This document shows, piece after piece, positions 8,245 to 18,901 of a stretch of 64,000 nt of DNA; within the stretch, counting starts at the first letter, position 1; the number at the start of each line of letters is the position of its first letter. The notes below the pieces were generated by a model that had not been told where the DNA came from, searched no databases, and saw only the letters and a list, made by a program, of their open reading frames with translations. Location: contig NZ_CP078145.1 of the NCBI RefSeq assembly GCF_019222765.1, forward strand, positions 2,542,001-2,606,000, in the 5' to 3' direction. This DNA comes from Nocardia iowensis (lineage in GTDB: Bacteria > Actinomycetota > Actinomycetes > Mycobacteriales > Mycobacteriaceae). Position numbers and translations under genes: made by a program.

Positions 8245-9755
8245 TCGAGATGACACTGCGGGAGATCGCGGACGTCGTCGGCGGCACGCTGCACGACGTC
8301 CCCGACCCGGAGGTCCGGGTGACCGGTTCGGCCGAATTCGATTCGCGCCGAGTCGGTTCCGGCGATCTGTTCCTGGCATTGCCGGGTGCGCGATCGGACG
8401 GCCACGACTACGCCGCCGCGGCGGTGGCGGCCGGTGCGGTCGCGGTGCTCGCGGCCCGCCCGGTGGGTGTGCCCGCCATCGTCGTCACGCCGAGCCCCGG
8501 CCTGGTGCCGTCGAGTTCGGTTGCCCTGGCGGCGGATTCGGACGGCTCCGGAGCCGCGGTGCTCGCCGCGCTCGCCGCCTTGGCCCGGGTCAGCGTCGAA
8601 CGCCTCACCGCGGCGGGAACTCTCACCGTTGTCGGGGTGACCGGCTCATCCGGTAAGACCTCGACCAAGGACCTGCTCGCGGCCGTGCTGGACCCGCTCG
8701 GGCCGGTCGTCGCCCCGCCGGGCTCGTTCAACAACGAGCTCGGCCATCCCTGGACGGCGTTGCGCGCCAATGCCGACACCCGTTTCCTGGTGTTGGAGAT
8801 GTCCGCGCGCGGCACCGGCCATATCGCCGCGCTCGCCGAGGTCGCGCCGCCGAGCATCGGCGTCGTGCTCAATGTCGGCACCGCCCATCTCGGTGAGTTC
8901 GGCAGCCGCGAGGCCATCGCCAAGGCCAAAGGCGAACTGGTGGAGGCGCTTCCGGCGTCCGGGCTGGCCGTGCTGAATGCCGACGACCCGCAGGTCGCCG
9001 CGATGGCGTCGCGGACATCGGCCCGCGTGGTCACCGTCGGACAATCCGACAACGCCGATGTGCGGGCCACCGATATCCGGCTCGACGACCAAGCACGCGC
9101 GGGGTTCACCCTGCACACCTCGGTTGGCAGCAGCCCGATCCACTTGGCCGTGCACGGCGAACATCAGGTCGGCAATGCGCTTGCCGCGGTGGCGGTCGCC
9201 CTCGAGTGCGGCGCGGACCTCGACACCATCGCGCGGTCGCTGTCCGACGCCCGCGCCGCCTCCGCGCGCCGGATGGATGTACGCACCACCGCGCGCGGCG
9301 TGACCGTCGTCAACGACTCTTACAACGCCAATCCGGATTCGGTCCGCGCGGCCCTGAAGGCGCTGGTCACCATGTCGCGCGCGGGCGAAACCCCGCGCCG
9401 CAGCTGGGCGGTGCTCGGCGAAATGGGCGAGCTCGGTGAAGAATCCGTGGTCGAACACGACCGGATCGGACGGCTCGCGGTGCGGCTCGACGTGCACCGG
9501 CTGGTCGTCGTCGGCACCGGAAGGCCGTCCCGGGCGATGCATCAGGGAGCGGTGATGGAAGGCTCATGGGGCGAGGAGTCGATCCTCGTGCCCGACATCG
9601 GCGCGGCCATCGCGTTGCTCGACGACGAAGTCGAGGCGGGTGATGTGGTGCTGGTCAAGGCATCGAAGTCGGTGGGCCTCTGGGAGGTCGCCGAACACTT
9701 GATCGGTACAGAGCCACCCAGCGGACGCCAGGGAAGCACGGAGGCCTTCGAGTGA
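8241..9755 (+). CDS. murF: UDP-MurNAc-tripeptide:D-Ala-D-Ala ligase MurF
   Basis: MurF completes the UDP-MurNAc-pentapeptide by adding D-Ala-D-Ala. The start is ATG 8241 inside the ATGA overlap with murE; longer upstream in-frame starts lie wholly within murE. It is 504 residues, with the Mur P-loop GVTGSSGKTS at 132-141, a central NVGTAHLGEFGS block and the C-terminal NDSYNANPDS motif. Its stop is part of a GTGA that also starts the first of two 27-codon repeat ORFs before mraY. Confidence 0.96.
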   Translation: MIEMTLREIADVVGGTLHDVPDPEVRVTGSAEFDSRRVGSGDLFLALPGARSDGHDYAAAAVAAGAVAVLAARPVGVPAIVVTPSPGLVPSSSVALAADSDGSGAAVLAALAALARVSVERLTAAGTLTVVGVTGSSGKTSTKDLLAAVLDPLGPVVAPPGSFNNELGHPWTALRANADTRFLVLEMSARGTGHIAALAEVAPPSIGVVLNVGTAHLGEFGSREAIAKAKGELVEALPASGLAVLNADDPQVAAMASRTSARVVTVGQSDNADVRATDIRLDDQARAGFTLHTSVGSSPIHLAVHGEHQVGNALAAVAVALECGADLDTIARSLSDARAASARRMDVRTTARGVTVVNDSYNANPDSVRAALKALVTMSRAGETPRRSWAVLGEMGELGEESVVEHDRIGRLAVRLDVHRLVVVGTGRPSRAMHQGAVMEGSWGEESILVPDIGAAIALLDDEVEAGDVVLVKASKSVGLWEVAEHLIGTEPPSGRQGSTEAFE

Positions 9756-9835
9756 GAGAGCGCAGCGAGCGAACCGACGCTACAGCGACCATCGGTCGAA
9801 CGGTCGTGCCGAGCGTTAGCGAGGCGCAGTCGTGA
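9752..9835 (+). CDS. Repeat-encoded 27-residue peptide, copy 1
   Basis: An open frame of 27 codons plus TGA, starting MRERSERTD and ending SVSEAQS. Its GTG overlaps the murF stop and its TGA overlaps the GTG of the next copy, both as GTGA. It has no recognisable domain and is too short and polar for a membrane or signal peptide. The reading frame is preserved in all four copies in the window, which supports translation, yet the two copies here differ mostly at replacement sites, so the peptide itself may matter less than ribosome hand-over to mraY. Confidence 0.5.
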   Translation: MRERSERTDATATIGRTVVPSVSEAQS

Positions 9836-9911
9836 GGGAGCGCAGCGGGCGAACCGATATTGCAGCGACCATCGGTCGAACGGCTGTGCCGAGCGTTAGC
9901 GAGGCGCAGTC
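9752..9911 (+). repeat. Two tandem 80-bp units between murF and mraY
   Basis: Units at 9752-9831 and 9832-9911 match at about 72 of 80 positions by hand count. Each begins with GTGAG and ends in GCGAGGCGCAGTC, so a GTGA lies at every boundary: the murF stop, the unit-unit joint and the mraY start. The GAGG near the end of each unit sits 7 nt before the next GTG and can act as a ribosome site. A related pair precedes sepF at 20622-20781. Confidence 0.9.
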
Positions 9912-9915
9912 GTGA
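9832..9915 (+). CDS. Repeat-encoded 27-residue peptide, copy 2
   Basis: The second 27-codon frame (MRERSGRTD...SVSEAQS) starts in the stop of copy 1 and ends in TGA at 9913-9915, overlapping the mraY GTG at 9912. Ribosomes ending here are placed directly on the mraY start. The peptide has no known function. Confidence 0.5.
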   Translation: MRERSGRTDIAATIGRTAVPSVSEAQS

Positions 9916-10988
9916 GACAGATTCTTTTCGCGGCGGCGATCGCGCTGGCCGTATCGATTCTGCTGACCCCGCTGCTGATCAAGATGTTCGCCAAGCAGGG
10001 CTTCGGCCAGGAGATCCGGGTCGACGGCCCGGCCAGTCACCAGGCCAAGCGCGGCACCCCCACCATGGGTGGCGTCGCCATCATCATCGGCATGTGGGCC
10101 GGTTACCTCGGCTCGCACCTGATCGGCATCGGCTACAACGCCGACGGACCGTCGGCCTCCGGATTGCTGGTGCTCGGCCTGGCCACCGCGCTGGGCGGTG
10201 TCGGCTTCGTGGACGACTTCATCAAGATCCGCAAGCAGCGCAATCTCGGCCTGACCGCCGCGGGCAAGTACCTCGGTCAGCTCACCGCCGCTGTCGTCTT
10301 CGGCGTGCTCGCACTGCAGTTCCGTGGGGCGAGCGGGTTGACCCCGGCCAGCAGGCATCTGTCGTACGTGCGTGACATCAGCACGGTGACGATGGGTGTC
10401 GTCGTGTTCCTCGTCTTCGTCTGCCTGGTCGTGGTGGCCTGGTCCAACGCGGTGAATCTCACCGATGGCCTGGACGGTCTCGCGGCCGGATCGATGAGCC
10501 TGGTGCTCGGCGGCTACGTGGTCATCACGTTCTGGCAGTACTACCACGCCTGCGAGACCAAGCCCGAGGCCGGTTGCTACAACGTCCGCGACCCGCTCGA
10601 CCTGGCGCTGGTCTGCGCGGCGGGCGCCGCCGCGTGCGTCGGTTTCCTGTGGTGGAATGCCGCGCCCGCCAAGATCTTCATGGGCGACACCGGTTCGCTG
10701 GCGTTGGGCGGCCTGCTGGCCGGACTGTCCATCACCACCCGCACCGAGCTGCTGATGATCGTGATCGGCGCGCTGTTCGTGGCCGAGACTTTGTCGGTGG
10801 TGCTGCAGGTGGCGGTGTACCGCACCACGCGCAACCGGTTGTTCAAGATGGCGCCGTTCCATCATCACTTCGAACTCAGCAAGTGGGCCGAGACTACGGT
10901 GATCATCAGGTTCTGGCTATTGGCCGCGATGGCTTCGGCCGTCGGCCTCGGCTTGTTCTACAGCGAATATCTCTCTGCGGTCGGGTGA
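9912..10988 (+). CDS. mraY: Phospho-MurNAc-pentapeptide-transferase MraY
   Basis: An integral membrane enzyme that transfers phospho-MurNAc-pentapeptide to undecaprenyl phosphate, making lipid I. It is 358 residues with about ten hydrophobic segments. Catalytic signatures are visible: the VDDFIKI block near residue 100, NLTDGLDGL with D185 and D188, and [12 protein letters not shown] near 260; the HHHFE segment follows near residue 317. The GTG start is the last of three successive GTGA overlaps running from murF through two 27-codon repeat ORFs, so its translation probably depends on that chain. Confidence 0.96.
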   Translation: MRQILFAAAIALAVSILLTPLLIKMFAKQGFGQEIRVDGPASHQAKRGTPTMGGVAIIIGMWAGYLGSHLIGIGYNADGPSASGLLVLGLATALGGVGFVDDFIKIRKQRNLGLTAAGKYLGQLTAAVVFGVLALQFRGASGLTPASRHLSYVRDISTVTMGVVVFLVFVCLVVVAWSNAVNLTDGLDGLAAGSMSLVLGGYVVITFWQYYHACETKPEAGCYNVRDPLDLALVCAAGAAACVGFLWWNAAPAKIFMGDTGSLALGGLLAGLSITTRTELLMIVIGALFVAETLSVVLQVAVYRTTRNRLFKMAPFHHHFELSKWAETTVIIRFWLLAAMASAVGLGLFYSEYLSAVG

Positions 10989-10995
10989 ACTAGCG

Positions 10996-12474
10996 ATGGT
11001 CGAACATTCTCCTCGGGCCCTGCGATCACCTGGGCCCATGCTCGAATTCCTGCGTGGCCGTGACGTTCTCGTCGCGGGCTGGGGTGTGTCGGGGCGCTCG
11101 CTCATCGAGCCGCTGCGCGATATCGGCGCGCGTCCGGTGGTCACCGACGGTGGCGCCGCCGCGCTCGCCGAGGCGGCCGGACTCGGCCTGGACATCGCCA
11201 CCTGCGTCGAATTGGAATCCGCCGACTGGAACCGGTTCGCGCTAGTGATCACCAGCCCGGGCTGGCGGCCGGACTCCCCGGTGCTCGCCGCGGCGGTCGC
11301 CGAGGGCACGCCGGTCTGGGGCGACGTCGAATTCGCCTGGTGGGTCGATCAAGCCAGGATCTACGGTCCGGTCCGCAAGTGGCTGGTGATAACCGGAACC
11401 AACGGCAAGACCACCACCACGCAGATGACACACGCCATCCTGCGCGCCGCGGGCATCGCCAGCGTCGCCTGCGGCAATATCGGCCTGCCGATCCTGGACG
11501 CCTTGCGGCGCAATCCGGGTCCACAGGTACTCGCCGTCGAGCTGTCCTCGTTCCAGCTGCACTGGGCGCCGTCGGTGCGCCCCGAGGCGGGCGTGGTGCT
11601 CAATGTGGCCGAGGATCACCTGGATTGGCACGGCGGACTCGACGCGTACGCCGCCGCCAAGGCGCGGGCGCTGGTCGGTCGCGTCGGCGTGGTCGGGCTC
11701 GACGATCCGGTGGCGGCCTCGCTGGCCCGTCGTTCGAAAGCCCGCCGCACCGTTGGTTTCCGGATCGGCGTGCCGGCCGATGGTGAGCTCGGCGTGGTCG
11801 ACGGCAAGCTGCTCGATCGCGCGTTCACCAAGGCCGCGATCCTCGCCGAGGTCGGCGACATCAGCCCGCCCGGACCGGCCGGTGTCGCGGACGCGCTCGC
11901 CGCCGCCGCGCTGACCAGGGCGATCGACGTTGCGCCGCAGTTCATCCGGGAAGGTCTGATCGAGCACAAGGTCGGCCCGCACCGGTCCGCGTTCGTGCGC
12001 GAGGTCGTCGGCGTCGATTTCATCGATGACTCCAAAGCCACCAACCCGCACGCCGCCCGCACCGCCATCCTGGCGCACCCGCAGGTGGTCTGGCTGGCCG
12101 GCGGTCAGCTCAAGGGCGCGCAGATCGAGGACCTGGTCGAGGAGGTCGCCGACCGGCTGGTCGCGGTGGTGCTGATCGGCGCCGACGCGCCGGTGTTCGC
12201 CGCCGCGTTGGCGCGACACGCGCCCGAGGTCCCGGTGGTCGAGCTGATCGCGGGAGACGATGCAGGGATGGGTGACGCGTCGAGAGATAAGGCCGACGCC
12301 GTGATGGCGCGCGCCGTGCGAGCCGCGGCCGGGTTCGCCAGTCGAGGCGATACCGTCTTGCTCGCGCCCGCCGCGGCTTCCCTGGACATGTTCGCCGACT
12401 ACACGCACCGGGGCCGCAGTTTCGCGGCGGCGGTGCACGCACTGGAAGACGGTGACGTCGGGCGGCAACTATGA
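10996..12474 (+). CDS. murD: UDP-MurNAc-L-alanine:D-glutamate ligase MurD
   Basis: MurD adds D-glutamate to UDP-MurNAc-L-Ala. The protein is 492 residues from ATG 10996; ATG 11038 (MLEFLRGRDV) is a close alternative and neither has a good ribosome site. An N-terminal Rossmann-like segment (VLVAGWGVSGRS) precedes the P-loop ITGTNGKTTTT near residue 132, and NVAEDHLDWHGG and DSKATNPHA are typical of MurD. It lies 7 bp after mraY and ends in an ATGA overlap with ftsW. Confidence 0.95.
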   Translation: MVEHSPRALRSPGPMLEFLRGRDVLVAGWGVSGRSLIEPLRDIGARPVVTDGGAAALAEAAGLGLDIATCVELESADWNRFALVITSPGWRPDSPVLAAAVAEGTPVWGDVEFAWWVDQARIYGPVRKWLVITGTNGKTTTTQMTHAILRAAGIASVACGNIGLPILDALRRNPGPQVLAVELSSFQLHWAPSVRPEAGVVLNVAEDHLDWHGGLDAYAAAKARALVGRVGVVGLDDPVAASLARRSKARRTVGFRIGVPADGELGVVDGKLLDRAFTKAAILAEVGDISPPGPAGVADALAAAALTRAIDVAPQFIREGLIEHKVGPHRSAFVREVVGVDFIDDSKATNPHAARTAILAHPQVVWLAGGQLKGAQIEDLVEEVADRLVAVVLIGADAPVFAAALARHAPEVPVVELIAGDDAGMGDASRDKADAVMARAVRAAAGFASRGDTVLLAPAAASLDMFADYTHRGRSFAAAVHALEDGDVGRQL

Positions 12475-13919
12475 CGGACACGACGCGGCGGAAGGACCCC
12501 CGGGCCGGAGCCAGGTTCGTGGCCTGGTTGGCGCGGCCGCTCGCGTCGTTCCATCTCGTCGTCACCATCGCCACGTTGCTCACCGTGCTCGGCTTGGTGA
12601 TGGTGCTCTCCGCGTCCAGCGTCGAGGCGTATGCCGATGGGGGATCGGCGTATTCGCTGTTCATCCAGCAGGCGATGTTCGCCGCGATCGGTGCGGTGCT
12701 GTTCTACCTCGCCCTGCGGATCCCGCTGCGCCGGTTGCGGCAGTGGTCGTTTCCGCTGTTCGTGCTGTCGGTGATCGGTCTGGTACTGGTGTTGATCCCC
12801 GGGATCGGTTCCAAGGTTCAGGGTGCGCGGCGGTGGATCGACCTCGGCTTCTTCTCGGTGCAGCCGTCCGAAGTCGTCAAGGTCACGCTGGTGGTGTGGG
12901 GTGCGCACCTGCTGGCGTCGCGACGCTCCGAGCACGCCGGGTTGAAGGACATCCTGATGCCGCTGGTTCCGGCGGGTCTGCTGGTGTGCCTGCTGGTCGT
13001 GGTCGAGCCGAACCTGTCGACCACGATCGCGCTCGGCATCGTGCTGGCCGCGTTGCTGTGGTTCGGCGGGCTGCCGTTGCGGCTGTTCGTGACGATCTCG
13101 GTGTCCGGCCTGATCGCCGCGGGCGTGCTTGCCTTGTCGGCGGGCTATCGCTCGGATCGGATGCGCGCGTTCTTCAACCCCGGTGACGACCCGCAGGGCA
13201 TCAATTACCAAGCGCGGCAGGCGCTGTACTCGCTGGCCGACGGCGGCATCTGGGGCAGGGGCCTCGGCCAGAGCCGGGCCAAGTGGAGCTACCTGCCCAA
13301 CTCGCACAACGACTTCATCTTCGCCATCATCGGCGAGGAACTCGGCTTCCTCGGCTGTGCGCTGGTCCTCGGACTGTTCGCGCTGTTCGTCTACACCGGG
13401 CTTCGCATTGCCAGCCGCTCGGTGGATCCGTTCCTCCGGTTGCTCACGGCGACCGCGACGACGTGGATCACCGGTCAGGCGCTGATCAACATCGGCTACG
13501 TCGTCGGCCTGCTTCCGGTCACCGGCCTGCAGTTGCCATTGGTCTCCGCCGGTGGTTCGTCGCTGGCGATCACACTGTTCATGTTCGGCATCATCGCCAA
13601 CGCGGCCAGGCACGAACCGGAGGCGGTCTCGGCGCTGCATGCCGGGCAGGACGGTAGGTTCAGCAAGTTGCTGCGGCTGCCCAAGCCGGAGGTGTACTCC
13701 CCGGCACGGGCCAGTGCCGCCAGGGCGAAGTCCGCGCAGCGGGCCAAAGCGCCTCGGCAGGGCAGACAGTCGGCGCTGCCGCCGGTGCGGCGCCCGCAGC
13801 CCGAGCCGGGACGGCGCCGCTCACCGGAGAGCCGTGGCACCAGCTCGCTGCGTGCCACCAGGGCGTGGGAGCCAAGTTATCCGGTCAACCACACAAGAGA
13901 ACGAGGAAAATCTAGGTGA
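12471..13919 (+). CDS. ftsW: SEDS peptidoglycan polymerase FtsW
   Basis: FtsW is the septal glycosyltransferase that polymerises lipid II and pairs with PbpB. The product is 482 residues with about ten membrane helices, and shows the SEDS blocks [37 protein letters not shown] and PLVSAGGSS. The C-terminal ~75 residues are a basic, Pro/Arg-rich cytoplasmic tail; in mycobacteria this tail contacts the FtsZ C-terminus. Both ends overlap the neighbours by 4 bp (ATGA with murD, GTGA with murG). Confidence 0.95.
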   Translation: MTDTTRRKDPRAGARFVAWLARPLASFHLVVTIATLLTVLGLVMVLSASSVEAYADGGSAYSLFIQQAMFAAIGAVLFYLALRIPLRRLRQWSFPLFVLSVIGLVLVLIPGIGSKVQGARRWIDLGFFSVQPSEVVKVTLVVWGAHLLASRRSEHAGLKDILMPLVPAGLLVCLLVVVEPNLSTTIALGIVLAALLWFGGLPLRLFVTISVSGLIAAGVLALSAGYRSDRMRAFFNPGDDPQGINYQARQALYSLADGGIWGRGLGQSRAKWSYLPNSHNDFIFAIIGEELGFLGCALVLGLFALFVYTGLRIASRSVDPFLRLLTATATTWITGQALINIGYVVGLLPVTGLQLPLVSAGGSSLAITLFMFGIIANAARHEPEAVSALHAGQDGRFSKLLRLPKPEVYSPARASAARAKSAQRAKAPRQGRQSALPPVRRPQPEPGRRRSPESRGTSSLRATRAWEPSYPVNHTRERGKSR

Positions 13920-15016
13920 TCTCGGTAATCGTCGCGGGTGGCGGCACGGCGGGCCACATCGAGCCGGCACTGGCGGTGGCGGACGCGCTGCGGCGGCTCG
14001 ACGATTCGATCCGGGTGACGGCGCTCGGCACCGAACGCGGGTTGGAGACCCGCCTGATCCCCGAGCGTGGCTATCCGCTCGAGCTCATCCCGCCGGTACC
14101 GTTGCCGCGCAAGCCGACCGCGGATCTGCTGCGGCTGCCCGGCCGGGTGCGTGCCTCGGTGGCGCGAGCCAGAGCGGTGATCGACGCGGTCGAGGCCGAC
14201 GTGATCGTCGGCTTCGGCGGCTATGTGGCGCTGCCCGCGTACCTGGCCGCCGGGCCCGGCCTGCTGCGGCGCCGGCGCAAGGTACCGGTGGTGGTGCACG
14301 AGGCGAACGCCAAGGCGGGCATCGCGAACAAGGTGGGTGCGCGCCGTGCCGCGCGAGTGCTTGCCGCGGTGCCGGATTCGGGGCTGGCCGGGGCGCGGGT
14401 CGTCGGCATCCCGGTGCGGGCCGCGATCACCACGCTGGATCGCGCCGCGCTGCGGGCCGAGGCCCGCGCCCACTTCGGGTTGCCCGCCGAGGGACCGGTG
14501 CTGTTGGTGTTCGGCGGATCGCAGGGCGCCCGCAGCCTGAACGAGGCGGTATCGGGGGCCGCGCCGCAACTCGCCGCGGCGGGTATCTCGGTGCTGCACG
14601 CGCACGGACCCAAGAACACCCTCGACGTCGCCGAGAGTGGCGCGAGCGCACGGTATGTGGCGGTGCCGTATCTTTCCCGGATGGATCTCGCCTACGCCGC
14701 CGCCGACGCGGTGGTCTGCCGGTCGGGCGCGATGACGGTCGCCGAGGTGTCGGCGGTCGGGCTGCCCGCGTTTTATGTGCCACTGCCGCACGGCAACGGT
14801 GAGCAGGAGCTCAATGCCAGGCCCGTCGTCCGGCAGGGCGGTGGCAGAATTGTCCCCGATTCGGAGCTGACGCCGAAATACGTGATCGATGAGGTGATTC
14901 CGCTGCTCATGGACTCCGCACGGCTGATCGAGATGGGCCGCGCCGCGGCCGGCGCCGGGCACCGCGACGCCGCCGACGAGGTAGCGCGGATCGTGCTGGA
15001 GGTAATCGGTGGCTGA
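13916..15016 (+). CDS. murG: UDP-GlcNAc:lipid I N-acetylglucosaminyltransferase MurG
   Basis: MurG is a peripheral GT28 glycosyltransferase that converts lipid I to lipid II. The 366-residue protein begins with the glycine loop [12 protein letters not shown], has [14 protein letters not shown] in the acceptor domain, and in the donor domain [14 protein letters not shown] and the sugar-nucleotide block [11 protein letters not shown]. It starts with GTG inside the GTGA overlap with ftsW and overlaps murC by 8 bp. Confidence 0.96.
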   Translation: MISVIVAGGGTAGHIEPALAVADALRRLDDSIRVTALGTERGLETRLIPERGYPLELIPPVPLPRKPTADLLRLPGRVRASVARARAVIDAVEADVIVGFGGYVALPAYLAAGPGLLRRRRKVPVVVHEANAKAGIANKVGARRAARVLAAVPDSGLAGARVVGIPVRAAITTLDRAALRAEARAHFGLPAEGPVLLVFGGSQGARSLNEAVSGAAPQLAAAGISVLHAHGPKNTLDVAESGASARYVAVPYLSRMDLAYAAADAVVCRSGAMTVAEVSAVGLPAFYVPLPHGNGEQELNARPVVRQGGGRIVPDSELTPKYVIDEVIPLLMDSARLIEMGRAAAGAGHRDAADEVARIVLEVIGG

Positions 15017-16496
15017 CGACCTTTCCGCCCTGCCGCCCTCGCTGGCGCGGGTGCACATGGTCGGGATCGGCGGTGCCGGGATGTCCGGGATCGCGCGCAT
15101 CCTGCTCTCCCGTGGCGGCGCCGTGTCCGGCTCGGACGCCAAGGAGAGCCGCGGCGTGCTCGCGCTACGGGCGCGTGGCGCGCAGGTGCGCATCGGCCAC
15201 GACGCCAGCGCCCTCGATCTGCTACCCGGCGGGCCGACCGTGGTGGTCACCACCTACGCGGCCATCCCGAAGACCAATCCCGAACTGCTGGAAGCGAATC
15301 GGCGCGACATCCCGGTGCTGCTGCGGCCCGCTGTGCTGGCGTCGCTGATGCAGGGACACCGCACGTTGCTCGTCTCGGGCACGCACGGGAAGACCTCGAC
15401 CACCTCGATGCTCATCGTGTCGTTGCAGCACTGCGGATTCGACCCGTCCTTCGCGGTCGGCGGTGAGCTGAACGAAGCGGGCACCAACGCCCACCACGGC
15501 ACCGGCGACATCTTCGTCGCCGAGGCGGACGAGAGCGACGGGTCGCTGCTGCAATACGACCCGGACGTCGCGGTGGTCACCAATATCGAATCCGACCACC
15601 TGGACTACTTCGGCACGGACGAGGCCTACGTCCAGGTCTTCGACGACTTCGCCGACCGGCTCGCCGAGGGCGGCCTGCTGGTGGTCTGCCTGGATGATCC
15701 CGGTTCCTTGGCGCTGGCCGAACGGGTCGGCCCCCGGCTGGCGGAGAAGAACATTCGCGTCCTCGGTTACGGCTCCGGCGAACTCGCCGACGCGCCGATC
15801 CCGGTCGGCGTGCGCCTGCACAGCTGGGAGCCGCGCGATGTCGGCGGCATCGCCCAGTTCCAGCTCGCCGACGAAGCGGCGCCGCGCACCCTGCGGTTGT
15901 CGGTGCCGGGTCGGCATATGGCGTTGAACGCGCTGGCCGCACTGCTTGCCGCGCGGGCCGCGGGCGCGGACGTGGACGAAATCATCCAGGGCCTGGAGGG
16001 TTTCGGTGGCGTGCACCGGCGGTTCCAGTTCGCCGGGCGGGAGAACGGGGTGCGCGTCTTCGACGATTACGCCCACCATCCGACCGAGGTGCGGGCCGTG
16101 CTCGGCGCCGCGGCCGAGCTGGTGCAGCAGGAAGCCCGCGACGGCGCACGATCCCGGCAGGGTCGGGTGATCGTCGTCTTCCAACCGCATCTGTACAGCC
16201 GCACCGCGACCTTCGCGCAGGACTTCGGCGCCGCGCTCAGTCTGGCCGACGAGGTCGTCGTGCTGGACGTGTACGGCGCGCGCGAGAAGCCGCTGCCCGG
16301 CGTGAACGGTGCGCTGGTGGCCCAGTCGGTCACCAAACCCGTGCACTACCAGCCGGATATGTCGCGGGTCGGCCGTCAGGTCGCGCGGCTCGCGTTGCCC
16401 GGCGACGTCGTGATCACCATGGGTGCGGGTGATGTGACGATGCTCGGCAGCCAGATCCTCGACGGCCTACGGGCGCGGCCCCAGTACGGGCGGTGA
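15009..16496 (+). CDS. murC: UDP-MurNAc:L-alanine ligase MurC
   Basis: MurC adds the first residue, L-alanine, to UDP-MurNAc. The N-terminal nucleotide-sugar loop [14 protein letters not shown] and the P-loop V122-S-G-T-H-G-K-T are intact, and EADESDGS and the [11 protein letters not shown] block are MurC-specific. It is 495 residues, starting at GTG 15009 within the end of murG. The stop overlaps the ftsQ GTG (GTGA). The reading order murE-F-D-C plus mraY and murG supplies the complete late cytoplasmic pathway. Confidence 0.96.
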   Translation: MADDLSALPPSLARVHMVGIGGAGMSGIARILLSRGGAVSGSDAKESRGVLALRARGAQVRIGHDASALDLLPGGPTVVVTTYAAIPKTNPELLEANRRDIPVLLRPAVLASLMQGHRTLLVSGTHGKTSTTSMLIVSLQHCGFDPSFAVGGELNEAGTNAHHGTGDIFVAEADESDGSLLQYDPDVAVVTNIESDHLDYFGTDEAYVQVFDDFADRLAEGGLLVVCLDDPGSLALAERVGPRLAEKNIRVLGYGSGELADAPIPVGVRLHSWEPRDVGGIAQFQLADEAAPRTLRLSVPGRHMALNALAALLAARAAGADVDEIIQGLEGFGGVHRRFQFAGRENGVRVFDDYAHHPTEVRAVLGAAAELVQQEARDGARSRQGRVIVVFQPHLYSRTATFAQDFGAALSLADEVVVLDVYGAREKPLPGVNGALVAQSVTKPVHYQPDMSRVGRQVARLALPGDVVITMGAGDVTMLGSQILDGLRARPQYGR

Positions 16497-17275
16497 CCGG
16501 CGTGACCCGTGGTGGCGGCTCGGGGCGTGCTGGCGGTTCGGGGCGTGACGTCGGGTCGGCGCGCCGGACGGGCTTCGGCGCGGCGCGATCGATCGGTGCG
16601 CGGCTCGGCCCCGACGGGTGGCGGCGGATCCGGGTGTGGGGATTGCTGGGTGTGTGCGTCCTTACAGTCGTCGGTGTCGTCGCATGGTTCACGCCGGTGC
16701 TCTCGGTGCGTACCGTCAAAGTCGAGGGCGTAGTCGCGGTGCCCGAACAGCAGGTCCGTGAACTGCTCGAAATCCCGTCCGGACGCTCGATGCTGCGGAT
16801 CGACACGACCGAGATCGCCCGGCGGGTCGCGAGTATTCCGAAGGTCCGCACGGCGCGGGTGCAGCGGGTATTCCCGTCGACGGTGAAGGTGACCGTTGTC
16901 GAGCGCGTTCCCGTGCTGTTTTTCGAAAGTCCGCAGGGTGCGCACCTGCTTGACGCCGAGAGCGTCGAATTCGCGATCGAGGCGGCGCCGATCGGGGTAC
17001 CCAAGTTGGTGACCGAGCACCCGGCCAGTGACGCCCCCGTCACCAGGGCCGCCGTCGCGGTGCTCGCGGTGCTGCCGCCTGCGCTGGCGATTCAGGTGGA
17101 CGAGGTTGTGGCACGGTCCATTTCGGATATTTCGCTGAATCTGAAGGATGGCCGCACGGTACTCTGGGGTGGGATGAACGACGGCGAACGCAAGTCGGCG
17201 GTCGTTCTTCCGCTGCTGACCCGCCCTGGAACGGTGTTCGATGTTTCGAGTCCTAATCTGGTCACGGTAAAGTGA
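16493..17275 (+). CDS. ftsQ: Cell division protein FtsQ
   Basis: FtsQ is a bitopic divisome scaffold. The 260-residue product has a Gly/Arg-rich cytoplasmic N-terminus, one membrane helix ([19 protein letters not shown], about 44-62), then a POTRA domain beginning VRTVKVEGV and containing [20 protein letters not shown], followed by the FtsQ C-terminal beta domain. The GTG start is within the GTGA overlap with murC. It is the last gene of the long overlapping run; a 316-bp region separates it from ftsZ. Confidence 0.93.
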   Translation: MTGVTRGGGSGRAGGSGRDVGSARRTGFGAARSIGARLGPDGWRRIRVWGLLGVCVLTVVGVVAWFTPVLSVRTVKVEGVVAVPEQQVRELLEIPSGRSMLRIDTTEIARRVASIPKVRTARVQRVFPSTVKVTVVERVPVLFFESPQGAHLLDAESVEFAIEAAPIGVPKLVTEHPASDAPVTRAAVAVLAVLPPALAIQVDEVVARSISDISLNLKDGRTVLWGGMNDGERKSAVVLPLLTRPGTVFDVSSPNLVTVK

Positions 17276-17591
17276 TCGATACCCATTGCGCCCGCGTCGA
17301 ATTGCCGCGCGGAGCGCCGGGGGGCAACCGTTCACCATACGTCGTGTGGGGCTGCGAGACGAGAGGGATCACACAAGATTCTGTCGCTCGTTTCGGCGCG
17401 CCTGCGCGCGTATTGCGGCGGCGACGAATAGCGTTCCGCAGCAGTCGGATACTTGACATAACGCTAACCCTATGGTTGAGGTTTAGGGTTTGCCCGGGCG
17501 GCGGATCACTGAGTGAAGCCGCTCAGGCGAACCGGCGGAATGTCTCGAATCCGAAAACGACAGGCTTTAGATCGAAGGAAGGCGAGAGCCC
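17276..17591 (+). promoter_or_regulatory. ftsZ leader with TTGACA and inverted repeat
   Basis: These 316 bp hold no convincing gene. TTGACA at 17453-17458 is a perfect -35, but no consensus -10 sits 16-18 nt away. Just downstream, AACCCTA (17466-17472) and TAGGGTT (17484-17490) form a perfect 7-bp inverted repeat around an AT-rich centre. A strong ribosome site (AAGGAAGG) precedes ATG 17592. This region probably gives ftsZ its own promoter and regulator site. Confidence 0.5.
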
Positions 17592-18818
17592 ATGACGCCC
17601 CCGCACAACTACCTTGCCGTGATCAAGGTCGTCGGTATCGGCGGCGGCGGTGTGAATGCCGTCAACCGGATGATCGAACAGGGCCTCAAAGGTGTCGAGT
17701 TCATCGCGGTCAACACCGACGCGCAGGCCCTGCTGATGAGTGATGCCGACGTCAAGCTCGACGTCGGCCGCGAACTGACCCGTGGCCTCGGCGCCGGCGC
17801 CGACCCCGAAGTCGGCCGCCGGGCCGCCGAGGACCACAAGGACGAGATCGAAGAGGTGCTCAAGGGCGCCGACATGGTCTTCGTCACCGCGGGCGAAGGC
17901 GGTGGCACCGGTACCGGTGGCGCGCCGGTCGTCGCCCAGATCGCGCGCAAGCTCGGCGCGCTCACCATCGGTGTGGTCACCCGCCCGTTCTCGTTCGAGG
18001 GCAAGCGGCGCGGCGGCCAGGCCGAAACCGGCATCACCCAGCTGCGCGAGTCCTGCGACACGCTCATCGTGATCCCGAACGACCGGCTGCTCCAGCTCGG
18101 CGACGCGGCGGTGAGCCTGATGGACGCGTTCCGCTCGGCGGACGAGGTGCTGCTCAACGGTGTGCAGGGCATCACCGACCTGATCACCACCCCTGGCTTG
18201 ATCAACGTCGACTTCGCCGACGTCAAGAGCGTGATGTCCGGTGCGGGCAGCGCACTGATGGGCATCGGCTCCGCGCGTGGCGAGGGCCGGTCGGTGAAGG
18301 CCGCCGAATCGGCGATCAACTCGCCGCTGCTCGAGGCGTCCATGGACGGTGCGCACGGCGTGCTGCTGTCCATCGCGGGCGGTTCCGACCTCGGCCTATT
18401 CGAGATCAACGAGGCCGCGTCGCTGGTCCAGGAGGCCGCGCACATCGAGGCCAACATCATCTTCGGCACGGTGATCGACGACTCGCTCGGCGACGAAGTG
18501 CGAGTCACCGTGATCGCAGCGGGTTTTGACGGTGGAGGACCCGCCCGGCGTACCTTCGACACCGCGAGCCGGGGCGCCATCGGATCGGCCCGCGCAGGCG
18601 AGGTCGGTCAGAGCCGTACCGCTGAGGTCGCGGCACGCAGCAGCGACGTAGCCGCCGCCACCGCGAGCACCGCCACCCGCGGCGCGGTGCCGAGCTACCG
18701 GGACACCGAACGGGCCCGGTTGGCCGAACCCACGGTGGCGAACAACGCCCGCACCCACATCGAGCCCCCCGACGACGATGACGACGACGTCGACGTGCCC
18801 TCCTTCATGCGGCGGTAA
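17592..18818 (+). CDS. ftsZ: Cell division GTPase FtsZ
   Basis: FtsZ is the tubulin homolog that forms the Z-ring. The 408-residue protein has the GTP-binding start [15 protein letters not shown], the tubulin signature G103-G-G-T-G-T-G, and the T7-loop region [11 protein letters not shown] needed for GTP hydrolysis. A variable linker of about 80 residues leads to the acidic C-terminal peptide [10 protein letters not shown], which in related bacteria binds SepF and FtsW. A 34-bp palindrome follows the stop. Confidence 0.98.
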   Translation: MTPPHNYLAVIKVVGIGGGGVNAVNRMIEQGLKGVEFIAVNTDAQALLMSDADVKLDVGRELTRGLGAGADPEVGRRAAEDHKDEIEEVLKGADMVFVTAGEGGGTGTGGAPVVAQIARKLGALTIGVVTRPFSFEGKRRGGQAETGITQLRESCDTLIVIPNDRLLQLGDAAVSLMDAFRSADEVLLNGVQGITDLITTPGLINVDFADVKSVMSGAGSALMGIGSARGEGRSVKAAESAINSPLLEASMDGAHGVLLSIAGGSDLGLFEINEAASLVQEAAHIEANIIFGTVIDDSLGDEVRVTVIAAGFDGGGPARRTFDTASRGAIGSARAGEVGQSRTAEVAARSSDVAAATASTATRGAVPSYRDTERARLAEPTVANNARTHIEPPDDDDDDVDVPSFMRR

Positions 18819-18836
18819 CGCGGCCAGCTGAACCAC

Positions 18837-18870
18837 CGAAGGCCCTGATCCCGCGGGATCAGGGCCTTCG
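18837..18870 (+). terminator. 34-bp perfect palindrome after ftsZ
   Basis: CGAAGGCCCTGATCCCG is followed immediately by its exact reverse complement, 18 bp after the ftsZ stop. As RNA it makes a very stable stem, so termination or 3'-end protection of ftsZ mRNA is likely. It has no loop bases of its own and no T-run. Confidence 0.65.
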
Positions 18871-18901
18871 TCGTCGGTACCCGTCGCGCTCGAAAGTCGT
18901 T

